Source: Lachnocurva sp029100405 (GTDB lineage: Bacteria; Bacillota; Clostridia; Lachnospirales; Lachnospiraceae). Taken from it: a stretch of DNA of 64,000 nucleotides. The position numbers and the translations under genes were made by a program. Below, piece after piece: positions 59,232-64,000 of this stretch. The DNA is taken from NCBI GenBank assembly GCA_046263755.1, contig JBJYZC010000001.1, forward strand, positions 62,001-126,000. Reading direction: 5' to 3'. Positions within the stretch are counted from its first letter, which is position 1. The number at the start of each line of letters is the position of its first letter. The notes under the pieces are model-generated. The model had not been told where the DNA came from and ran no database searches. It was given only the letters and a program-made list of their open reading frames with translations.

Positions 59232-59264
59232 TGTCAGTTTTTTGTCAGTTTTTTGTCAGTTTTC
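59232..59264. repeat. 11-bp tandem repeat, three copies, with phased A-tracts
   Basis: TGTCAGTTTTT three times at 11-bp period (the last ends TTTTC). On the minus strand this gives AAAAA/ACTGACA units phased at one helical turn, 27-59 bp upstream of the tyrA ATG. Confidence 0.85.
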
Positions 59265-59285
59265 TCTTTGAAATATTATATACCA

Positions 59286-59314
59286 ATCCTATCTGTTTGT
59301 TTGATATATGTCAA
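59286..59314 (-). promoter_or_regulatory. Putative tyrA promoter
   Basis: On the minus strand: TTGACA (59314-59309), 17-bp spacer, TAGGAT (59291-59286). A TATAAT at 59280-59275 on the same strand has only a poor -35, so either could serve. Confidence 0.45.
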
Positions 59315-59330
59315 CACTTCAACGTATAAA
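59301..59330 (+). promoter_or_regulatory. Putative icd promoter
   Basis: TTGATA (59301-59306), 18-bp spacer, TATAAA (59325-59330). A second candidate is TTTACC (59345-59350), 17 bp, TATACT (59368-59373). Both are divergent from and overlapping with the tyrA promoter region. Confidence 0.5.
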
Positions 59331-59437
59331 AGCAAAGGAAAGTCTTTACCAAAAAGGTCCACTTTGTTATACTTTTGACAGTTCGTATTCGAAAAATTCC
59401 AGCTTTGTATACAAGAAAAGAAGAAAGAAGGCACGGC

Positions 59438-60649
59438 ATGACAAAGATTACGATGAAAACCCCTCTGGTGGAAATGGATGGAGATGAGATGACCCGGATC
59501 CTCTGGGCCATGATCAAGAAGCATCTGATCCTCCCCTATATCGATTTAAAGAGTGAGTATTACGATCTCGGACTGGAACACCGAAATGAAACCAATGATC
59601 AGGTCACCGTTGATTCGGCCCTGGCCACCAAAAAATATGGTGTTGCCGTGAAATGTGCGACGATCACTCCAAATGCAGCACGTGTCAAGGAATATAATCT
59701 GAAGGAGATGTGGAAGAGTCCGAATGGAACCATTCGTGCCATTCTGGACGGAACCGTTTTCCGTGCGCCCATCCTGGTCAAGGGAATCGAGCCCAATGTC
59801 CGCACCTGGAAGAAGCCGATCACTATCGCACGTCATGCCTATGGCGATGTCTATCGGAATACGGAAATGAAAATCCCCGGCCCCGGAAAAGTAGAGCTGG
59901 TTTATACGGCAGAAGACGGTCATGAAGAGAGAGCTCTGGTTCATGATTTTGACTGCCCCGGCGTTGTTCAGGGCCAGCACAATCTGATTCCTTCCATCAC
60001 CTCCTTTGCAGATTCCTGCTTTAGCTATGCTCTGGAGAAGAAGCAGGATCTCTGGTTTGCAACCAAGGATACCATCAGTAAGAAATACGATCATACCTTT
60101 AAGGATATCTTTCAGGAGCGCTATGATAAGAAATATAAACCGCTCTTTGAAGAAGCCGGCATCACCTATTTCTACACCCTGATCGATGATGCCGTTGCCC
60201 GTGTCATGAAATCAGAAGGCGGCTTTATCTGGGCCTGCAAGAATTATGACGGTGATGTCATGAGCGACATGCTGTCCTCAGCCTTCGGCTCACTGGCAAT
60301 GATGACTTCGGTCCTCGTTTCCCCTCAGGGCTACTATGAATATGAAGCCGCCCATGGCACGGTACAGAGACACTATTACAAGCATTTAAAGGGCGAGCCG
60401 ACTTCCACGAATTCCGTTGCAACCATTTTTGCATGGACCGGAGCTTTAAGAAAGCGCGGAGAACTGGATCAGATCCCGGAGCTTGTCGATTTTTCTAACC
60501 GGCTGGAGAAAGCAACCATTGATACCATTGAGAGCGGTAAGATGACCGGTGATCTGGCAAGGATCACAGAGCTTCCGAATCCTACCACTCTTGGCAGTGA
60601 GGAATTTATCCTTGCAATCAAAGATACCTTGGATAGAGAGGCAGAGTAA
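59438..60649 (+). CDS. icd: NADP-dependent isocitrate dehydrogenase (eukaryotic-type, class II)
   Basis: Isocitrate + NADP to 2-oxoglutarate + CO2 + NADPH. The 403-aa protein has the class II pattern: VEMDGDEMTRILWAMIKKHLILPYIDLKSEYYDLGLEHRNETNDQVTVDSA, the substrate segment CATITPNAARVKEYNLKEMWKSPNGTIRAILDGTVFR, and YDGDVMSDMLSSAFGSLAMMTSVL. Its 2-oxoglutarate and NADPH are the substrates of the gdhA product in the same window. I chose ATG 59438 (AAGAAGG 6 nt upstream). The ABC-F gene starts 1 nt after its stop. Confidence 0.95.
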   Translation: MTKITMKTPLVEMDGDEMTRILWAMIKKHLILPYIDLKSEYYDLGLEHRNETNDQVTVDSALATKKYGVAVKCATITPNAARVKEYNLKEMWKSPNGTIRAILDGTVFRAPILVKGIEPNVRTWKKPITIARHAYGDVYRNTEMKIPGPGKVELVYTAEDGHEERALVHDFDCPGVVQGQHNLIPSITSFADSCFSYALEKKQDLWFATKDTISKKYDHTFKDIFQERYDKKYKPLFEEAGITYFYTLIDDAVARVMKSEGGFIWACKNYDGDVMSDMLSSAFGSLAMMTSVLVSPQGYYEYEAAHGTVQRHYYKHLKGEPTSTNSVATIFAWTGALRKRGELDQIPELVDFSNRLEKATIDTIESGKMTGDLARITELPNPTTLGSEEFILAIKDTLDREAE

Positions 60650-60650
60650 C

Positions 60651-62618
60651 TTGGCATTTGTATTAACCTGTTCCGATCTTACGAAAGCTTTCGGATCAGA
60701 TGTAATTTTTGATCATATTTCCTTCCAGTTGGAGGAGAACGAAAAACTGGGCATTCTGGGTTCCAATGGAACCGGCAAGTCCACATTACTGAAGTGCATC
60801 GTTGGAGAAATGACGCCCGACTCCGGGACTGTAACACTGGCCTCCGGGAAAAAGCTTGGCTACCTGGCCCAGTATCAGAAGGATGACTGGGCCGGAAACA
60901 TCTATGATATCGTCCTTTCTGCCCGCCAGGACCTGATCCGTGAGGAAGAGGAACTGCGGGACATGGAAGAACAGATGTCCCGTGTCACCGGGGATGCCTT
61001 AAACCAGCTGATCGAAACTTATCATGTGAAAAGCCAAACCTTTGAAGAAAAAGGCGGACTGGTCTTTCGAAGCCAGGCTGCCGGTGTCTTAAAGGGACTG
61101 GGTTTTTCCGAGGAAGATTTTTCGAAAAGCATGGATCAATTGTCCGGAGGGCAGAAGACCCGTGTCTCCTTAAGCCGGCTTCTTTCCGCAAAACCGGACG
61201 TTCTCCTTCTCGACGAGCCCATTAACCACCTGGATCTCCATTCCATTGAATGGCTGGAGACTTTCCTGTCGAATTACAGCGGGGCTGTCATATTGGTTGC
61301 TCACGACCGGTATTTCTTAAACCGGACCATCGATCATGCGCTGGATCTCTCCATGCATCCGGCCCATCTGTTCACCGGAAATTATAGAGCTTATACCGAA
61401 CAGAAGAGAGAGCTTCTGATCACTTTGGAGAGGGAATACGAAAAACAGCAGAAGGAGATTGCTCATCAGGAAGCTGTGATTACCAGGCTCCAGAGCTTTA
61501 ACCGGGAAAAGTCCATTAAAAGAGCGGAGAGCCGGAAGAAAGTTCTGGATAAAATGGAGAGGATGGAACGGCCAAAGGAAGAAGATACCGGTATGAAGCT
61601 GGTTTTAGAGCCCAACAGCCGGTCCGGAAATGACGTCCTTACGGTGACCAATTTATCCAAGAGTTTTGATGACAGGCTATTATTCAAAAATTTGAACTTC
61701 CAGATCCGAAGGCAGGAAAGAGTTGCCATTCTCGGTGACAATGGAACCGGTAAGACAACGACCTTAAAAATCATCAATGGAATTCTTCCGGCAGATTCAG
61801 GTTCCGTACATATCGGAACCGGCGTTACCATCGGTTATTATGATCAGGAGCAGCAGAATCTGAACGAGGATGCAACACTTTTTGAAGAGCTTCAGAATGC
61901 TTATCCCAATTTGAATAATACCAGGGTACGTTCCATCCTTGCGGCCTTCCGATTTAAGGGAGACCATGTCTATAAGAAGATCCGGGAACTGTCCGGCGGG
62001 GAGAGAGGAAGAGTATCTCTGGCAAAGCTTATGCTGTCCGGAGCCAATTTTCTGATCTTAGATGAGCCGACCAACCATTTGGATATGGAATCCAAGGAGA
62101 TTCTGGAAGAAGCTTTGAATGCCTATACCGGGACTTTGCTTTATGTTTCCCATGACCGTTATTTCATTAATCAGACTGCCGAGAGGATCCTGGAGATCCA
62201 TGAGGACGGAATGAAGGAATATCTGGGAAACTATGACTATTATCTGGAAAAAAAGGCCGAGGAGGATCTGACGCCTTCCTCTGCATCAGGGGAAATTTCA
62301 AATGTAAGATCCGAATCGGAGAAAAAGGGAGATCCTTCTGCAGAAGACAGTAAGGATGCCGGACTGGATTACCAGGAGCAGAAGCGGAAAAAAGCAGCGA
62401 GAAAGAAAGTCGAAAGAGCCCTGGCCTCATTGGAAGAAGAGATATCGAAGAGGGAAGAGAGGATCCGTGAGATCGATAAGGCATTCACAGATGAATCGAT
62501 CGCAAAGAATTCTGCAAAATTAAATGAATTGACGAAAGAGCGATCCGATCTGGAAGAAGAACTGGAAGACGCTTATGCCAAATGGGAGTCTCTTTCGATG
62601 GAATTGGATGCAGAATAG
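60651..62618 (+). CDS. ABC-F family ribosomal ATPase
   Basis: Soluble protein with two ABC domains and no membrane part, 655 aa; ABC-F proteins act on the ribosome (translation factors or antibiotic protection). First domain: GSNGTGKST, signature LSGGQKTRVSLSRLL, Walker B VLLLDEPINHLD. Linker: a charged helical arm (about 245-320, REYEKQQKEIAHQEAVITRLQSFNREKSIKRAESRKK). Second domain: GDNGTGKTT, LSGGERGRVSLAKLM, ILDEPTNHLD. C-terminal coiled coil of about 90 residues. The first domain has Ile for the usual Thr in EPTNHLD. The start is TTG 60651 with AGAGAGG 9 nt upstream, abutting icd. Confidence 0.92.
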   Translation: MAFVLTCSDLTKAFGSDVIFDHISFQLEENEKLGILGSNGTGKSTLLKCIVGEMTPDSGTVTLASGKKLGYLAQYQKDDWAGNIYDIVLSARQDLIREEEELRDMEEQMSRVTGDALNQLIETYHVKSQTFEEKGGLVFRSQAAGVLKGLGFSEEDFSKSMDQLSGGQKTRVSLSRLLSAKPDVLLLDEPINHLDLHSIEWLETFLSNYSGAVILVAHDRYFLNRTIDHALDLSMHPAHLFTGNYRAYTEQKRELLITLEREYEKQQKEIAHQEAVITRLQSFNREKSIKRAESRKKVLDKMERMERPKEEDTGMKLVLEPNSRSGNDVLTVTNLSKSFDDRLLFKNLNFQIRRQERVAILGDNGTGKTTTLKIINGILPADSGSVHIGTGVTIGYYDQEQQNLNEDATLFEELQNAYPNLNNTRVRSILAAFRFKGDHVYKKIRELSGGERGRVSLAKLMLSGANFLILDEPTNHLDMESKEILEEALNAYTGTLLYVSHDRYFINQTAERILEIHEDGMKEYLGNYDYYLEKKAEEDLTPSSASGEISNVRSESEKKGDPSAEDSKDAGLDYQEQKRKKAARKKVERALASLEEEISKREERIREIDKAFTDESIAKNSAKLNELTKERSDLEEELEDAYAKWESLSMELDAE

Positions 62619-62647
62619 TTGACTTTTTTTCACAAGAAAACTATCAT
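62619..62647 (+). promoter_or_regulatory. Promoter of rex
   Basis: TTGACT (62619-62624), 17-bp spacer, TATCAT (62642-62647). TTCACAA, a perfect half of the Rex consensus, lies in the spacer. Confidence 0.7.
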
Positions 62648-62656
62648 AGGTTAAGA

Positions 62657-62674
62657 ATGTTTATTTTTTAACAA
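62657..62674. promoter_or_regulatory. Putative Rex operator
   Basis: ATGTTTA-N4-TTAACAA; read on the minus strand it is TTGTTAA-AAAA-TAAACAT, compared with the clostridial Rex consensus TTGTTAA-N4-TTAACAA (left half exact, right half 5 of 7). It lies 9 bp after the -10, so bound Rex would block its own transcription. Confidence 0.6.
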
Positions 62675-62725
62675 TGTTGATTCATTGATAAGGAGAGTCT
62701 ACTGAACTTTTACATGAGGAGATAA

Positions 62726-63385
62726 ATGACAATGGCTAAGGAAATATCCAACGCCGTAATTCGGCGTCTTCCCCGTTATTACAGATATTTGGATGAATTA
62801 CTTGAGAATGGTGTAGACCGTATATCATCGGGTGACCTGTCTAAGAGTATGCATATTACCGCATCTCAGATCCGTCAGGATCTGAATAATTTCGGCGGAT
62901 TTGGCCAGCAGGGCTACGGCTACAATGTTCAGTACCTGCATAATGAGATCGGTAAGATCCTTGGCGTAGACAAGGTTCATAACATGATCGTGGTAGGAAT
63001 GGGTAACCTGGGTCAGGCCATTTCCCGCTATTCGCATTTTGAAAATCTCGGATTCAAAATGATCGGCTTTTTTGATGTCAATCCTCAGCTTGCAGGGAAA
63101 ACCATCCGGGATATTCCGATTCGTTTAATGGAGGAGCTGCCTTCATTCATCAAGAATAATAAAGTCGATATGGCAGCTCTGACCGTTCCCCGTTCTCATG
63201 CAGCCGATGTCACAGATCAGCTGGTAAATCTCGGCATTAAGGGAATTTGGAATTTTGCCCTCTTGGATCTGGACGTGCCGGATTCTGTTGTTGTACAGAA
63301 TGTCCATCTGGCAGATTCTCTTATGGAATTGTCTTATAATTATCGGATACAGAACCAGTCGGATGAGACACAAGAAAATGAATAA
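62726..63385 (+). CDS. rex: Redox-sensing transcriptional repressor Rex
   Basis: Senses the NADH/NAD+ ratio and represses fermentation genes when NADH is low. The 219-aa protein has an N-terminal winged helix (AVIRRLPRYYRYLDELLENGVDRISSGDLSKSMHITASQIRQDLNNFGGFGQQGYGYNV) and a Rossmann NADH domain (GMGNLGQAI), ending with the domain-swapped C-terminal helix. ATG 62726 has GAGGAG 4 nt away; ATG 62732 (10 nt) is equally possible. Its promoter contains Rex-like sites, suggesting autoregulation. A terminator follows. Confidence 0.96.
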   Translation: MTMAKEISNAVIRRLPRYYRYLDELLENGVDRISSGDLSKSMHITASQIRQDLNNFGGFGQQGYGYNVQYLHNEIGKILGVDKVHNMIVVGMGNLGQAISRYSHFENLGFKMIGFFDVNPQLAGKTIRDIPIRLMEELPSFIKNNKVDMAALTVPRSHAADVTDQLVNLGIKGIWNFALLDLDVPDSVVVQNVHLADSLMELSYNYRIQNQSDETQENE

Positions 63386-63410
63386 GAAGCCGTGGATCAT
63401 CGGCTCTTTT

Positions 63411-63449
63411 GGCTGTGAAGCGGAATCCTCTGCCTCACGGCCTTTTTTT
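63411..63449 (+). terminator. Terminator after rex
   Basis: GGCTGTGAAGCGGA (63411-63424) pairs with TCTGCCTCACGGCC (63429-63442), with G-U pairs and one mismatch, followed by seven Ts. Confidence 0.88.
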
Positions 63450-63468
63450 AAGCAAAAAGGAGTATATT

Positions 63469-64000
63469 ATGCTTTGTGTTTTGACAGGACGGCAGATGCA
63501 GGAAGCAGACCGGCAGATGACAGAAAAAATCGGCATTCCATCGGATCTCTTGATGGAAAGAGCAGCACTTGCCATCACTGAGGAAATAAAAAAGCATTTT
63601 CCTCAGGCAAGAAAAATCGGCGTCTTTGCCGGACTTGGCAATAATGGTGGTGATGGGATCGCAGCTGCCCGGATCCTTGCACTGGAGGGCTATGATTGTA
63701 AAGTCTGCCTGACCGGACCGATTCAAGAGAAAAAGAATCAGGGCTTGGCCTGGTTTCAATATCAGATTGCAGACAAGGCAGGCGTTTCTTTCACGGAAGA
63801 TGTGAATGACCTCTATGACCGGGATCTTCTGATCGATGCCGTTTTCGGTACCGGTCTGTCCCGCCCGGTAGAAGAGGAAATGGCCATGAAATTCCAGAAA
63901 TTTCAGGACTTAAAGAAACCCATTCTTTCCGTTGACATTCCAAGCGGAGTCGCTGCAGGTGACGGGCGGATCCTCGGAACAGCAATCAAAGCAGATTTGA
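63469..64000 (+). CDS. nnr: NAD(P)H-hydrate repair enzyme, N-terminal part (3'-truncated by window edge)
   Basis: The visible 177 residues are the YjeF N-terminal NAD(P)HX epimerase domain, which interconverts the R and S epimers of hydrated NAD(P)H. Motifs: VLTGRQMQEADRQM, GLGNNGGDGIAAARIL (nucleotide-binding), LIDAVFGTGLSRPV and SVDIPSGVAAGDG. In most Firmicutes this domain is fused to the ADP-dependent dehydratase (NnrD), which would follow beyond base 64000. AAAAAGGAG lies 8 nt before the ATG. Location after rex fits a shared concern with the nicotinamide pool. Confidence 0.93.
   Translation, partial: MLCVLTGRQMQEADRQMTEKIGIPSDLLMERAALAITEEIKKHFPQARKIGVFAGLGNNGGDGIAAARILALEGYDCKVCLTGPIQEKKNQGLAWFQYQIADKAGVSFTEDVNDLYDRDLLIDAVFGTGLSRPVEEEMAMKFQKFQDLKKPILSVDIPSGVAAGDGRILGTAIKADL

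Overview
This window is a gene-dense, almost unbroken stretch of core bacterial chromosome. Its gene content, about 47% GC, strong Shine-Dalgarno sites and frequent TTG/GTG starts point to an anaerobic low-to-mid GC Firmicute, class Clostridia. The order tmcAL / ackA-yceD-rpmF-plsX-acpP-rnc-smc-ftsY-ylxM-ffh-rpsP-khpA-rimM-trmD-rplS-lepB-rbgA-rnhB, the ZTP riboswitch, CIRCE-controlled groESL, Rex and NADP-glutamate dehydrogenase are most like Lachnospiraceae; I do not name a genus. I see no mobile element, prophage, CRISPR array, tRNA or rRNA.

Layout. 1-3.0 kb: end of pgk, tpiA, and a Sel1-repeat lipoprotein. 3.1-8.6 kb: purC-purF-purB behind a structured leader, then gdhA. 8.6-12.6 kb: secG, rnr, smpB facing a tmRNA gene on the minus strand (trans-translation and RNA decay). 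12.7-15.8 kb: an OmpR-type two-component system and ung. 15.8-17.9 kb: a ZTP riboswitch in front of a split PurH (IMP cyclohydrolase plus AICAR transformylase). 17.9-19.5 kb: tmcAL on the minus strand and an intergenic region with six 15-bp repeats. 19.5-40.6 kb: acetate kinase, then a long co-directional series for lipid synthesis (plsX, acpP, plsY, gpsA), ribosome and tRNA maturation (rnc, rimM, trmD, rbgA, der, L32, S16, L19), protein export (ftsY, ylxM, ffh, two signal peptidases), chromosome structure (smc) and nucleotide or DNA hygiene (rnhB, yraN, dut, a PRTase). 40.8-47.8 kb: a type IIA topoisomerase pair followed by three poorly characterised genes (CPBP protease, DUF308-like membrane protein, DUF2974 hydrolase). 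47.9-52.5 kb: CIRCE-groES-groL, degV, purA. 52.6-56.1 kb: a GldA/GldF-GldG-like ABC system with fused permease, and a small membrane protein. 56.1-64 kb: a SEC-C protein, aroA and tyrA on the minus strand, icd, an ABC-F ATPase, rex, and the start of nnr.

Purine synthesis is the most represented pathway: purC, purF, purB, cyclohydrolase, transformylase and purA lie in three separate loci. Only the formyl-transfer and cyclisation steps carry the ZTP sensor, consistent with sensing 10-formyl-THF shortage.

The least expected features are regulatory: palindromes placed inside or beside sigma-70-type promoters (yceD-rpmF, ylxM-ffh, gdhA, rex), a likely leaderless lepB mRNA, a topoisomerase leader in which the only good Shine-Dalgarno lies 45 nt from the start across a possible hairpin, and repeated small tandem duplications of 8-16 bp in intergenic DNA, with matching low-complexity repeats inside several proteins. 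I found no clear undescribed multi-gene system; the CPBP/DUF308/DUF2974 cluster and the fused ABC system are the best candidates for unknown function.
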